DNA of 64,000 nt from Streptomyces sp. V1I1 (GCF_030817355.1 NZ_JAUSZH010000001.1:2660501-2724500); one strand, 5' to 3'. Positions 23,175 through 32,337 are shown, counted from the stretch's first letter. Made by a program: numbers and translations. Notes: generated from the sequence alone by a model not told the origin.

Positions 23175-24382
23175 GCGTTCGCCTTCTCCGGCTCGAAGAA
23201 GAAGTTCTCGAAGTCGGCCGGGTCGTTGAAGCCGTTCGCGAACCGGTCGGCGACCGGCTGGAGCCCACCGGCCGCGCCGATCAGGTTGAGCACGTGCTCC
23301 GGCGGGACGCCGAGCATCGCGTTCGTCCACTTGGTGACGTGCTGCGCGGTGTCCCAGTAACGGTCGAACGTGGACTGCATCCACGCCTCGTCGAACGGCC
23401 GGTCGCCGTGCTCGGTGATCGATGCGAGGTACGAGGCGGCGCACTTGGACGCCGAGTTGGAGCCCTGCCCGGTGATCGGGTCGTTGGCGACGACGACGTC
23501 CGCAACGCCGAGGACCAGACCGCCGCCGGGTAGGCGGCCGATCGGATTGCGGACGGTGGGGGCGTACCGGCCCGCGAGCGTGCCGTTCGGATCGGTCAGC
23601 TCGACCTTGGTGGCGCGCGCGTACTCCCAGGGCGTGAACTTCTCCATGAGCTCCAGGGTCAGGGAGAGATGCTCGGCGGGGTCCTTGACCCCCTGGAAGG
23701 CATCGAGCGGTCCGCCCGGGATGCCCTCCCAGAAGAGGATGTCCGCGCGGCCGCTGTTGGTGAGCGTCGGCATCACGAAGAGCTCGCCGACGCCGGGGAC
23801 CAGGTTGCAGCGGACCGCGTCATAGTCCGGGTGCTCGGGGCGCGGGCCCAGGCCGTGGACGTAGGCGACGGCGAGCGCGCGCTGCGGTTCGTCGTACGGG
23901 GAACGGGAGGCGTCCCGGCCGAACATCGAGACCAGCTCGCCCTTGCCCGCCGAGACCATCACCAGGTCGTACGTACGGGAGAAGTAGTCCAGGTCGGAGA
24001 CCGCCGCGCCGTGGATGACGAGCTGGCCGCCGCGCTGCGCGAACGTCTCCATCCAGCCGGCCATCTTCACGCGCTGGTCGACGGACTGGGCGTAGCCGTC
24101 GAGCTTGCCGACCCAGTCGATGGCGCGGGTGGAGTCCGGGGCGGCGACGGAGACGCCGAGGCCCTCGATGCGCGGGGCCTGGGACTCCCAGAAGTTGATG
24201 CCGAGATCGCGCTCGTGCTGCAGCGCCGTGTGGAACATGCACTGCGTGGACATGACCCGGCCGGACCGAATCTCGTCGGCCGTGCGGTTGGACATGAGGG
24301 TGACCTCGTAGCCCTGCGACTGGAGTCCGAGGGCGAGCTGGAGACCGGACTGACCGGCTCCGACTATGAGTATCTTCCGCAT
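23135..24382 (-). CDS. Styrene/indole monooxygenase-like FAD protein
   Basis: A 415-residue flavoprotein of the StyA type. The N-terminal Rossmann motif is GAGQSGLQLALGLQ, and the C-terminal FAD-binding region has GVADVVVANDPITGQGSN. StyA enzymes epoxidise styrene or oxidise indole with FADH2 from a separate reductase, StyB; no reductase gene is visible here. It starts 23 bases after the GTPase gene of the conservon and reads the same way, so it appears to be that operon's last gene. Some conservons end in a cytochrome P450 gene, and this oxygenase may occupy the same place. Confidence 0.88.
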   Translation of the reverse strand: MRKILIVGAGQSGLQLALGLQSQGYEVTLMSNRTADEIRSGRVMSTQCMFHTALQHERDLGINFWESQAPRIEGLGVSVAAPDSTRAIDWVGKLDGYAQSVDQRVKMAGWMETFAQRGGQLVIHGAAVSDLDYFSRTYDLVMVSAGKGELVSMFGRDASRSPYDEPQRALAVAYVHGLGPRPEHPDYDAVRCNLVPGVGELFVMPTLTNSGRADILFWEGIPGGPLDAFQGVKDPAEHLSLTLELMEKFTPWEYARATKVELTDPNGTLAGRYAPTVRNPIGRLPGGGLVLGVADVVVANDPITGQGSNSASKCAASYLASITEHGDRPFDEAWMQSTFDRYWDTAQHVTKWTNAMLGVPPEHVLNLIGAAGGLQPVADRFANGFNDPADFENFFFEPEKANAYLAEVSGASAAE

Positions 24383-24405
24383 GGCGGGTGTTCTCCGTTG
24401 CGTAG

Positions 24406-25041
24406 CTATTCGGGGGTTGCTTCGAGGGCGTGGGCGACCAGCGTGAGCAGGGACTCGATCACCGTGATCCGGTTGCGCGCGTCCATGATCACCACGGGTA
24501 TGTGGGGCGGCACCGTCAGCGCTTCCCGCACGTCTTCGGCCTCGAACAGCTCCGTACCCTCGAAGTGGTTGACGGCGACGATGTACGGCAGGCCACTGCT
24601 CTCGAAGTAGTCGAGCGCCGGGAAGCAGTCCGGCAGCCTGCGGGTGTCGGCCAGCACGACCGCGCCTATCGCGCCACGCACCAGGTCGTCCCACATGAAC
24701 CAGAAGCGCTGCTGGCCCGGCGTGCCGAAGACGTACAGCACCAGATCGTCGTCGAGCGTGATCCGGCCGAAGTCCATGGCCACGGTCGTGGTGAGCTTGT
24801 CGGGCGTCGCGGCGAGATCGTCACTCTCCTCGCTCGCCTGCGTCATCAGCGCCTCGGTCTGCAGCGGCGTGATCTCGGAGACCGAGCGGACGAAGGTCGT
24901 CTTGCCGACGCCGAAGCCGCCAGCGACCACGATCTTGGTGGCGATGGGTGCCCTGGTGTGGTCCAACTGCCAGGCCTGCAGCTCCTCTTCGGGCTGCGGG
25001 TGGGGACGGGCAAGCAGCGTGTCAGAGGCGGCGGAGTCCAC
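24406..25041 (-). CDS. Conservon GTPase (CvnD type)
   Basis: A 211-residue small GTP-binding protein of the Rop-like conservon class. The P-loop is GGFGVGKTT at about residues 41-49. A switch-like TTVAMDFGRI segment and the FGTPGQQRFWFMW motif stand for DxxG. The base-recognition motif is VAVNHFE in place of the usual NKxD, as is common in this class. The GTG at 25041 overlaps the DUF742 gene by 20 bases. The protein is thought to act at the membrane with CvnA, B and C as a G-protein-like signalling complex. Confidence 0.93.
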   Translation of the reverse strand: MDSAASDTLLARPHPQPEEELQAWQLDHTRAPIATKIVVAGGFGVGKTTFVRSVSEITPLQTEALMTQASEESDDLAATPDKLTTTVAMDFGRITLDDDLVLYVFGTPGQQRFWFMWDDLVRGAIGAVVLADTRRLPDCFPALDYFESSGLPYIVAVNHFEGTELFEAEDVREALTVPPHIPVVIMDARNRITVIESLLTLVAHALEATPE

Positions 25042-25435
25042 TCAGCACCCTTTCGAGCAGCGCGCGGTCGGGCTGGCCGGCGCCGTGCCCGGTCCCGTAC
25101 ACGCGGATCTTTCCCTGGTCGGCCAGGTCGCTGAGCAGCACCCGGACGACACCGAGCGGCATCTTCAGCAGGGCCGATATCTCGGCAACGGTACGCATAC
25201 GTCGGCACAGCTCGACGATCGCCCGCAGTTCGGGCATGACGCGCGAGGAGAGGTCCCCGTTGGGCAGTTCCCTGCGCTCCTCGGGGGCTTCGAGCGCGGC
25301 GACGAACGTCTCGACGAGCAGCACATGGCCGAAGCGGGTGCGGCCGCCGGTGAGTGAGTAGGGGCGGACCCGGGCGGGGCGTCGGCTCTCACCGCGGACG
25401 GGAAGCCTTCGGGCGGGTTCAGCGGCGGGCGTCAC
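25022..25435 (-). CDS. Conservon DUF742 protein (CvnC type)
   Basis: A 137-residue protein with the DUF742 winged-helix-like domain at residues 25-137: VRPYSLTGGRT, the ELRAIVELCRRMRTVAEIS helix and LGVVRVLLSDLADQGKIRV. The N-terminal 20 residues are Arg/Pro-rich. In conservons this protein bridges the sensor, roadblock protein and GTPase. The GTG at 25435 overlaps the roadblock stop (GTGA). Confidence 0.93.
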   Translation of the reverse strand: MTPAAEPARRLPVRGESRRPARVRPYSLTGGRTRFGHVLLVETFVAALEAPEERRELPNGDLSSRVMPELRAIVELCRRMRTVAEISALLKMPLGVVRVLLSDLADQGKIRVYGTGHGAGQPDRALLERVLSGLRRL

Positions 25436-25914
25436 TGAGCGCTCTCCATCGATTTGCGCAGTTCGCTGCGGAGTTCGGGGGTAAGGACATGTCCGGCGCG
25501 GCCGACGAAGAGCGCCATGTGGTACGCGACGACGGTCATGTCGCAGTCGGGAGTGGCGTGCACGCCGAGCAGCGAGCCGTCGCTGATCGACATCACGAAG
25601 ACGCTGCCCTCCTCCATCGCGACCATCGTCTGCTTGACCCCGCCGCCGTCCATCAGCTTGGCGGCGCCGATGGTGAGGCTGCCGATGCCGGAGACGATGG
25701 TGGCGAGGTCCGCGCTGGAGCCCCTGGGGCCTTCCCGGCGGCCGGTGGCGGCCGGAGCGGCGTTCTGGGCGGGGTCGGACGAGAGCAGCAGCAGTCCGTC
25801 GGACGAGACGACAGCGACCGAGCGAACCCCTGGCACCTCCTCCACGAGATTGCTCAGCAACCAGTGCAGATTGCGGGCTTCACTGCTCAGGCCGAATGTC
25901 CCGGTCGCAGTCAA
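25432..25914 (-). CDS. Conservon roadblock/LC7 protein (CvnB type)
   Basis: A 160-residue roadblock/LC7-domain protein (LHWLLSNLVEEVPGVRSVAVVSSDGLLL at the start of the fold, ATIVSGIGSLTIGAAKLMDGG in the middle), a family that regulates small GTPases. The start is the TTG at 25914, supported by GAGGAGG seven bases upstream and by a TTGA overlap with the CvnA stop. A short insert rich in Ala and Gly at residues 50-65 interrupts the domain. Confidence 0.92.
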   Translation of the reverse strand: MTATGTFGLSSEARNLHWLLSNLVEEVPGVRSVAVVSSDGLLLLSSDPAQNAAPAATGRREGPRGSSADLATIVSGIGSLTIGAAKLMDGGGVKQTMVAMEEGSVFVMSISDGSLLGVHATPDCDMTVVAYHMALFVGRAGHVLTPELRSELRKSMESAQ

Positions 25915-28697
25915 CTGCGTGCCTCCTCGACTGTGTCCCCCGCTTCTGCTGCTTCGGTGCCTGCATCCGTCTCCGTCTGGTCCGCGATCTCCGCGATCTC
26001 CGCCTCGGCGTCGCGGCGGCCGTCCTTCGCGCCCTGGTGGAAGCCGCCGAGGCGGCGGCGCAGGGCGTCGGCGTCGACGCTGCCGGCGCGCTCGCTGGGC
26101 GCGGCGGCGGGCTTGACGACCTTGGGGGTGCGCTTGGGCAGGCCCTTGTCGGTGACGCGTTCCCAGGCGGGCCGCGGCTCCTCGACCGGCTCGGGCTCGG
26201 CGACCGGCTCGAACCCAGCGGCCGGCTCGAGCTCCATCTCGGCCACCGGCTCCTCGGCCACCGGCTCCTCGGCCACCGGCTCCTCGGCCACCGGCTCTTC
26301 GGCGACCGACTCCGGCAGGCGCATCGCGAACGTCGCCTCGTCGACCCCGGTGCTCTCCGGGTCCCCGTCGGCCATCCGCTCGTGCACGTCCGGCTCCGCC
26401 GCGCGGATCGCCTGCTCGGCGGCCACGACCAACGGGTCAATCCGGCGCGAACTGCCCGGCAGCGCATTGGAGTTGGCCTCCGCCACCGACCCGGGCAGAT
26501 GCTGCGTCGGTGTCCCGACGGTGCCCGCCACCGGCACGGTGTGCGTCTCGGCGGCCGGCGGTCCGGTCGGCAGCAGCGCCTGCGTGAGAACGACGACCGC
26601 GGCGATCCCGCCCTGCTTCTGCTCGCGCAGCTGCACCCGTACACCGTGGCGTGCGGCCAGCAGCCCGGCCACCCGCAGCCCGAGGCCCTCGCCGTCCCGG
26701 CCGGCCTGGGTCTCGTACGCGTCCGGGTCCTCGAGTCGCGCGTTCAGCTCGGCCATCCGCCCGGCGGTCATCCCTATGCCGGTGTCCTGTACGGAGAGCA
26801 TCACCTCGCCGCTCTCCAGCAGCCAGCCCGACAGCTCGACCTGGGCGTCCGGCGGCGAGAAGGAGGTGGCGTTCTCCAGGAGCTCGGCGATCAGATGGCT
26901 GAGGTCGTCCGCGGCGAATCCGGCGACCTGCGCGTGCGGCGGCAGGGACTGGATGATGACCCGTTCGTACCGCTCGATCTCGCTGACGGCGGCGCGCAGT
27001 ACGTCGATGAGCGGGACCGGGCTCGCGTGCCCCTGGCCGTGCTCGGCGCCCGCGAGGACCAGCAGGTTCTCGCTGTGGCGGCGCATGACGGTGGCCATGT
27101 GGTCGAGCTTGAAGAGGGTGGCGAGCCGCTCGGGGTCCTGCTCGCGCTCCTCCAGCTTCTCGATCACGCCGAGCTGCCGCTCGACGAGGCCGAGGGTGCG
27201 CAGCGAGAGGTTGACGAAGGTGTGCTGGACGGTGTTCCGCAGCCGTTCGAGCTCGGCGGTCAGCTGGTGGGTGTGCGCCTGGAGTTCGGCGCGGCCGGCG
27301 GCCACTTCGGCGGCCAGCGCGTCACGGGCGTCGGCCAGGTCGCCGCGGTCGCTGTCCAGCCGCTCGGCCCGTACGCCGAGGTCCCGCAGCTTGTCGTGCA
27401 GGGTGTTCAGGGACCGTACGACCTGCGCGAACTCGTCGTTGCGGCCGGTGAAGCGGACCGGCTCCTCGACCTCGGGGGCGGCCGCGAGTCGGGCCGCGCC
27501 GATCCGCAGGACGGCGAGCGGCCGGGTGAGCGTACGGGCGACGGCGGCGGACACGCCGATGGCGACGATCAGCAGGCCGCCGAGCAGGGCGATCCGGATC
27601 TCCAGCGCGGTGACGTCGTCGTCGCGCAGCTGCTCGAAGCGCTCGGTCCGTTCGGCGGCGAGGGAGGACTCGACGCCCCGCATCTGCTCGATCCGGGCGG
27701 TGAGCGAGGATTCGAGCTTTTCGCGGTTGGACTTGCGGTCGGCCGAGGAGAGCTCGGGCTGGTCGGTCAGCCGGGCCAGATAGCGCTCGGCGGCCTTGAC
27801 CTCGGATCCGGTGACGGTGGCGGCCAGCGAGTCGCGGGCATCCTTGCCTGCGGCCTGGTCGAAATCGGCGAGCGCGGCGAGTTCACGCACCCGGGACTGC
27901 TGGGCGGCGGCGCTCAGCTCGTTGCGCGTACGGTCACTCTCGCCGTCGTCCCCGCCCTCGTCCTGGACGGGCAGTCCGGTGACCGGGTCGAAGCTCGGGC
28001 TGCTCTCTTTGCGCGGCACGGAGAGTGCGGCCAGCAGCAGCCCACGGGTGGCGGACGCCTGCTCGACGGCGAGGCCGAGCGCGGCGGACGAGCGCAGCGA
28101 GCTGGGGGTCCCCCCAGGCCGAAGGCTCTGGGGGACGGTGCCCGCGGCGGCGCGCGGTGGGGTCTTGTCGGCGAGCTCGTCGGCCAGGGCGTGCAGGTTC
28201 GCGATGACCGCGGAGTACGCCCGGTAGGCCTCCATCGCCGTGCCTTTGCCGGTGAGGGCGGTGCGGCGGACGGAGGGCACGGCGGACAGGTCGCGGCGCA
28301 GTTCGGCGTGGTCGCCGGGAATGGCGCCGCGGATCTCGTCGATCTGCCGGTCGACGCGGGTGCTGCGGCTGGCGGAGATCTCGCGCCGGTCGTCCTTGTC
28401 ACCCTTCTGGTCGTCACGGCCCGCCGCGATGTACGCGGTGACCTCGTCGCGCTCGTCGGCGAGGGAGTGGGCCAGGGTGACGGCCTGGCGGTTCAGCGCG
28501 GCGAGGGTGACCAGGTCCTGGGACTCGGTCAGTTCGGCGGACGTGGCGAGGACGCCGGGGGCGCCCGCCGCGATCACGACGAGGCTGACGGCTGCGACTC
28601 CTGCCACCAGACGGCTGCGTACCCGTACGACGCGGGGGGCCGGGGAGCCGTCCGGAGTTTCGATGGGCCTGCCGCCGTTGCCCCGAGGCCGCTTCAT
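25911..28697 (-). CDS. Conservon sensor kinase-like protein (CvnA type)
   Basis: A roughly 928-residue membrane sensor. One helix lies at residues 31-47 and an extracellular nitrate/nitrite-sensing (NIT)-like helical domain follows. A second helix near 365-385 (LLGGLLIVAIGVSAAVA) leads to a HAMP segment and an ATPase domain with NATSFSPPDAQV and DTGIGM motifs. No phosphoacceptor HxRTP motif is obvious; conservon sensors are atypical. The C-terminal 250 residues are disordered and carry tandem VAEEP repeats around 26240-26300. Start codons at 28715 (TTG), 28703 (GTG) and 28697 (ATG) are all possible; I use the ATG. It is the first gene of the five-gene leftward operon. Confidence 0.92.
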   Translation of the reverse strand: MKRPRGNGGRPIETPDGSPAPRVVRVRSRLVAGVAAVSLVVIAAGAPGVLATSAELTESQDLVTLAALNRQAVTLAHSLADERDEVTAYIAAGRDDQKGDKDDRREISASRSTRVDRQIDEIRGAIPGDHAELRRDLSAVPSVRRTALTGKGTAMEAYRAYSAVIANLHALADELADKTPPRAAAGTVPQSLRPGGTPSSLRSSAALGLAVEQASATRGLLLAALSVPRKESSPSFDPVTGLPVQDEGGDDGESDRTRNELSAAAQQSRVRELAALADFDQAAGKDARDSLAATVTGSEVKAAERYLARLTDQPELSSADRKSNREKLESSLTARIEQMRGVESSLAAERTERFEQLRDDDVTALEIRIALLGGLLIVAIGVSAAVARTLTRPLAVLRIGAARLAAAPEVEEPVRFTGRNDEFAQVVRSLNTLHDKLRDLGVRAERLDSDRGDLADARDALAAEVAAGRAELQAHTHQLTAELERLRNTVQHTFVNLSLRTLGLVERQLGVIEKLEEREQDPERLATLFKLDHMATVMRRHSENLLVLAGAEHGQGHASPVPLIDVLRAAVSEIERYERVIIQSLPPHAQVAGFAADDLSHLIAELLENATSFSPPDAQVELSGWLLESGEVMLSVQDTGIGMTAGRMAELNARLEDPDAYETQAGRDGEGLGLRVAGLLAARHGVRVQLREQKQGGIAAVVVLTQALLPTGPPAAETHTVPVAGTVGTPTQHLPGSVAEANSNALPGSSRRIDPLVVAAEQAIRAAEPDVHERMADGDPESTGVDEATFAMRLPESVAEEPVAEEPVAEEPVAEEPVAEMELEPAAGFEPVAEPEPVEEPRPAWERVTDKGLPKRTPKVVKPAAAPSERAGSVDADALRRRLGGFHQGAKDGRRDAEAEIAEIADQTETDAGTEAAEAGDTVEEARS

Positions 28698-29016
28698 CTG
28701 CACCGGTGCTCGCAATCTTGCTTGACTCGTCCGCCCATGAACCAGACCAGAGATGACGACCGGTCACACGCGAGGGCCTACCCCTGGTACGGAAACGAGT
28801 GAACATCACTCGGGAGTTGGCGAACAAGTCGCCGCCGCGGCCGATACGGCGGCGCGCCGGGCATCGGCTGGATCTTCCGGCCGGGCTTTGGCAGGATGCG
28901 CGCCCGCAGCCGGGGCGGCCCGCGTCACACAGCCCCTGAACACGCCCTGACCTGCTTGTACGGGCCAATTGCGTGGTCATGCGGGCTTCGTGAAGGTGTC
29001 ATGCAGACTGGGGATT
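28698..29016. other. Divergent promoter region between the conservon and PP2C-like genes
   Basis: About 320 bases without a convincing gene. A short open frame at 28753-28950 has no ribosome site and poor codon bias. The region must hold promoters for the conservon (leftward) and the phosphatase-like gene (rightward); I see no clear palindrome. Confidence 0.5.
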
Positions 29017-29805
29017 ATGCGTATCGAACTCGCGACCGCCCCCGGCACGCCCGAACGCCCCAACGAAGACTGGGCTTCCGTGGCCCTGCCGGGCTCCGGC
29101 CAGGGCGGAACGCTCGTGGTGCTGGACGGTGTGACGCCACCCGCGGGGGACTACGGGTGTGTGCACGGGGTGCCCTGGTTCACCGCCAGGCTCGGCGGCG
29201 CGCTGGTCGAACTGTCCGGTTCGCGACGGGATATGACACTGGCAGAGGTCCTTTCGGAGGCAATCCGGCGCACCGCGGATGCCCACCGGGACACCTGTGA
29301 CCTTTCTCACGTGCGTACACCGCAGGCCACGGTGGTCATGGCGCGCTGGGGCGGCCGGGCGGAGCCGGTGGAGCATCTGGTGCTCTCCGACTCGACGCTG
29401 CTGCTGGAGTCGCCGGACGGGGAGGTGCGGGCGGTGCTGGACGACCGTATCGACCAGTTGCCCCGCGAGTCCCTGCGTACACATGCCTCGGCGGACGCGC
29501 TGCGCAATACGGAGGGCGGGTTCTTCACCGCTGCGGCCGATCCGGGGGTGGCTGTCCGCGTGGTGACGGGCAGCACGCCCCGCGGCGAAGTGCGGGCCGT
29601 GGCCGCGCTGACCGATGGAGCGGCCCGCTGGGTGGAGATGTTCGCGGAGGGCAGCTGGGCCGAGTGCCTGGGGCTGCTGCGCAAGGAGGGGCCGCAGGGG
29701 CTGATCGACCGGGTCAGGGCGCTGGAGAACTCGGCCCAGGAGCGCGGGAGCGTGATCCGCTGGAAGCTGCACGACGACGCGGCGGCGGTCTTCGCGGAGC
29801 TCTGA
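29017..29805 (+). CDS. PP2C-like protein phosphatase
   Basis: A 262-residue cytosolic protein with PP2C-family landmarks: RPNEDWASV, where PP2C has RxxNED; VVLDGVTPP, where it has the metal-binding DG; LVLSDSTLLL, similar to the GDSR strand; and ALTDGA near the end. It lacks an extra sensor or membrane part. Such proteins oppose Ser/Thr kinases. It is divergent from the conservon and converges on the MarR gene, leaving a gap of six bases. ATG 29017 is chosen for the conserved MRIELATAPG beginning; the leader is A/T-richer but has no good ribosome site. Confidence 0.75.
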   Translation: MRIELATAPGTPERPNEDWASVALPGSGQGGTLVVLDGVTPPAGDYGCVHGVPWFTARLGGALVELSGSRRDMTLAEVLSEAIRRTADAHRDTCDLSHVRTPQATVVMARWGGRAEPVEHLVLSDSTLLLESPDGEVRAVLDDRIDQLPRESLRTHASADALRNTEGGFFTAAADPGVAVRVVTGSTPRGEVRAVAALTDGAARWVEMFAEGSWAECLGLLRKEGPQGLIDRVRALENSAQERGSVIRWKLHDDAAAVFAEL

Positions 29806-29811
29806 CCCGAG

Positions 29812-30300
29812 TCACCCCTCGCTCTCGGCCCGCTGGTTCAGCTGGTGCAGCAGCCGGGCCAGCTCCGCGACCTCGCCGCGGTCCCAGCCCGCCAGCTTGC
29901 TCATATAGCGGTCGCGCCGCGCGTCCCGCACCCGGCGGAAGCTCGAGCGCCCTTCGTCGGTGAGCCGGACGAGTGAAGCGCGGCCGTCGGCCGGGTCGGG
30001 TTCGCGGACCACCAGGCCGAGCTCCTCCAGGGCGCGCAACTGGCGGCTCATAGTCGCCTTGCCGACGCCGATGTAGCCGGCGAGGTCAGTGGCGCGCTGC
30101 TGCCCGGCCTCCTCAAGACGCACGAGAAGTCCGTACGCGGCGGGTTCGAGATCGGGGTGGACCTCGCGGGCCATCTCGCCGGAGGACGCCCGGGCCCGGC
30201 GCAGAAAGACGGCCAACTCCCGTTCCAGAGCGAGGAATTCGTGGTCCACACCACTCCCGCCCTTGGGGTCCGCTTCACTCCCTGTACCGCTTTCGTGCAC
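29812..30300 (-). CDS. MarR-family transcriptional regulator
   Basis: A 162-residue winged-helix regulator. The recognition part is ATDLAGYIGVGKATMSRQLRALEELGLVVREPDPADGR, broken here only by the beta wing, at residues 65-105. The start is GTG 30300, with AGGGGT five bases before it; the longer frame has no such support. It is divergent from the GH25 muramidase across 230 bases and may control it, but I see only a short GAAAGTTTC palindrome at 30332-30340 in the spacer. Confidence 0.9.
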   Translation of the reverse strand: MHESGTGSEADPKGGSGVDHEFLALERELAVFLRRARASSGEMAREVHPDLEPAAYGLLVRLEEAGQQRATDLAGYIGVGKATMSRQLRALEELGLVVREPDPADGRASLVRLTDEGRSSFRRVRDARRDRYMSKLAGWDRGEVAELARLLHQLNQRAESEG

Positions 30301-30530
30301 GTCAGCACCCCTCGCGCGCTTTCCGGATCCTGAAAGTTTCTTCCGGCGGCACCCATTGCCGCAGCTCGGCCAGTATTTCGCAGGCGTAGACCAACGGCAG
30401 CACCCTGACCTCCTTCCACAAGGGGGTTCTACGTGCGTAGCGTCATAGCTGGCATGTCCACACCATGAAAATCCGCCACGACATGTCGACACATCGTCAG
30501 TTCCCCCACCGAGGTCTTCGGAGGCACGCT

Positions 30531-31358
30531 ATGCCCGTGCTCAGATCCGGATCGACCGACCGCTCACGCCTCGCGACAGCGGCCGGCACTCTCCTCGCAG
30601 TTCTCTCGCTCCTCCTCACCCTCCCCGCCACCGCCGGCGCCGCTGACACTCCCCCGCGCGGCTCGGCGCACCTGGGCATGGGCGTCATCGCCCACGACGG
30701 ACAGGGAGGCCTACCGCCGGTCAACCGCGCCGCCCAGACGGAAGGCGTCGACGTCTCCAGCCACCAGGGCAACGTCAACTGGTCCGGCCTGTGGAGCAGC
30801 GGCGTGAAGTGGGCCTACGTCAAGGCCACCGAGGGCACCTACTACAGGAATCCGTACTTCGCGCAGCAGTACAACGGCTCGTACAACATCGGGATGATCC
30901 GCGGCGCCTACCACTTCGCCACCCCCGACACCGCGACCGGAACGGCGCAGGCCGACTACTTCGTGAACAACGGCGGCGGCTGGTCCCGGGACGGCAAGAC
31001 CCTGCCGGGCGCGCTGGACATCGAGTGGAATCCGTACGGCGCCGCCTGCTTCGGCAAGACCCAGTCCGGGATGGTCACCTGGATCCGCGACTTCCTGAAC
31101 CGCTACAAGGCGCGCACCGGGCGGGACGCGGTGATCTACACCGCCACCAGCTGGTGGACGCAGTGCACCGGCAACTACAGCGGCTTCGGCGCGGCCAACC
31201 CGCTGTGGATCGCCCGGTACAACACCACGCCGGGCACCCTGCCGGCCGGCTGGGCCTACCAGACGATGTGGCAGTACACCTCGTCAGGACCGATCGTCGG
31301 GGACCACAACAAGTTCAACGGCGCGCTGGACCGCGTCGTGGCGCTCGCCAACGGGTGA
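30531..31358 (+). CDS. Secreted GH25 muramidase (lysozyme)
   Basis: A 275-residue exported enzyme. The signal peptide ends near TAGAADT at residue 38, and one GH25 domain fills residues 68-275. Catalytic residues are Asp163 and Glu165 (LDIEW), with the conserved GVDVSSHQGNVNW start and YVKATEG strand. It cuts the MurNAc-GlcNAc bond of peptidoglycan. There is no separate wall-binding domain. ATG 30531 has GGAGG six bases before it. The convergent pentapeptide gene ends 31 bases away. Confidence 0.93.
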   Translation: MPVLRSGSTDRSRLATAAGTLLAVLSLLLTLPATAGAADTPPRGSAHLGMGVIAHDGQGGLPPVNRAAQTEGVDVSSHQGNVNWSGLWSSGVKWAYVKATEGTYYRNPYFAQQYNGSYNIGMIRGAYHFATPDTATGTAQADYFVNNGGGWSRDGKTLPGALDIEWNPYGAACFGKTQSGMVTWIRDFLNRYKARTGRDAVIYTATSWWTQCTGNYSGFGAANPLWIARYNTTPGTLPAGWAYQTMWQYTSSGPIVGDHNKFNGALDRVVALANG

Positions 31359-31389
31359 GCGGCGCACGCAGCCGTCCCGCGCCCGCTGG

Positions 31390-32271
31390 TCACGACCAGT
31401 GCGCGGGGCGGGTCAGCCCGGGCGGAACCCTGGTGGACAGGTCGCCCTTGGCCGCGTTCAGCTGCGGCTGGGTGAGGAAGATGCTGCCGGTCAGATCCGC
31501 GCCCGCGAGGTTCGCGTCCCTGAGGTCGGCCCCGATGAGGTCGGCGAGACGCAGATCGGCGCCGGTGAGATCGGCGGCGATGAGATACGCGCCGCGCAGA
31601 TCGGCGCCCCTGAGGTCCGCGCCCCGCAGCCGCGCACCGACGAGGTCGGCTCCCCTGCGGTCCTTCTTCCGGTCCTTGTTCTTGCGGTCCTTGTTCTTGC
31701 GGTCCTTGTTCTTGCGGTCCTTCATCTTGCCCGCCGCTTCGGCCCGGACGAGTTCGCTCGTACGGAGCAGCAGCACGTTGACGTCCTGCCGGTGCGTGGC
31801 CACGTCCAGCTTTTCGAGGGCGTCGGGGCCGAGCCCGGTGAGGCGCTCGGTCTCCTCCAGCAGCCGCCGCAGCTCGCCGTGCAGCGCGCGGGCGGGGTGC
31901 AGGGTGAGCGCCTCGGTCAGATAGCGGAGCAGCTCATGAAGCTGTCGTACGACGGGGAACACCGCGAACATCTGCGACGCGGATTCCGGGGCCTGTCGCC
32001 AGTCGGTGCCGCCGAAGGTGACCTGGGAGACCTTCTGTCCCGCGCCGAAGCAGTCGTAGACCGTGCAGCCGGGAAAGCCGCTCTGCCGCAGCCGCGTGTG
32101 GATGCCGCAGCGGAAGTCCGTCTGCAGGTTGGAGCAGGGCTTTCCGGCGTCCTTGTTGATCGCGAAGTCCGCGGATGCCGAGAAGGGCAGTGCCACGCAG
32201 CACAGTCCGAAGCAGCTCCCGCAGTCCGCCCGCAGGGCCCGGTCATCGCGTTGGTCGTTCACACCAGCCAT
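31390..32271 (-). CDS. Pentapeptide-repeat protein with N-terminal Cys cluster
   Basis: A 293-residue protein in three parts. Residues 15-75 carry eight cysteines (17, 20, 24, 25, 46, 55, 69, 74), the first four in a CxxCxxxCC pattern that could bind a metal or Fe-S cluster. A helical middle follows. Next is a Lys/Arg-rich spacer built from three 15-bp DNA repeats (KNKDR units, 31672-31724). Residues 205-265 are A(D/N)LxX pentapeptide repeats (GADLRGADLRGAYL) forming a right-handed quadrilateral helix. Some such proteins mimic DNA and protect gyrase, but a function here cannot be claimed. Confidence 0.85.
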   Translation of the reverse strand: MAGVNDQRDDRALRADCGSCFGLCCVALPFSASADFAINKDAGKPCSNLQTDFRCGIHTRLRQSGFPGCTVYDCFGAGQKVSQVTFGGTDWRQAPESASQMFAVFPVVRQLHELLRYLTEALTLHPARALHGELRRLLEETERLTGLGPDALEKLDVATHRQDVNVLLLRTSELVRAEAAGKMKDRKNKDRKNKDRKNKDRKKDRRGADLVGARLRGADLRGADLRGAYLIAADLTGADLRLADLIGADLRDANLAGADLTGSIFLTQPQLNAAKGDLSTRVPPGLTRPAHWS

Positions 32272-32311
32272 TGTGCTGTGTCCTCCCGGGCCGCCACCGC
32301 CGGACCCCCGA

Positions 32312-32337
32312 ACCCCCGGCGCACGGGCGCCGGGGGT
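32312..32337 (-). terminator. Hairpin downstream of the M4 protease
   Basis: ACCCCCGGCGC and GCGCCGGGGGT form a perfect 11-bp stem around a 4-base loop, about 33 bases beyond the protease stop on its own strand. There is no U tract, which is usual for Streptomyces terminators. Confidence 0.65.

Noticed and set aside
28753..28950. Short open frame between the conservon and the PP2C-like gene
   Set aside because: It has no ribosome site, poor third-position bias and no recognisable motif.
30332..30340. GAAAGTTTC palindrome as a carbohydrate-repressor site before the muramidase gene
   Set aside because: Nine bases is too short to stand alone, it is nearly 200 bases from the muramidase start, and no matching regulator is nearby.
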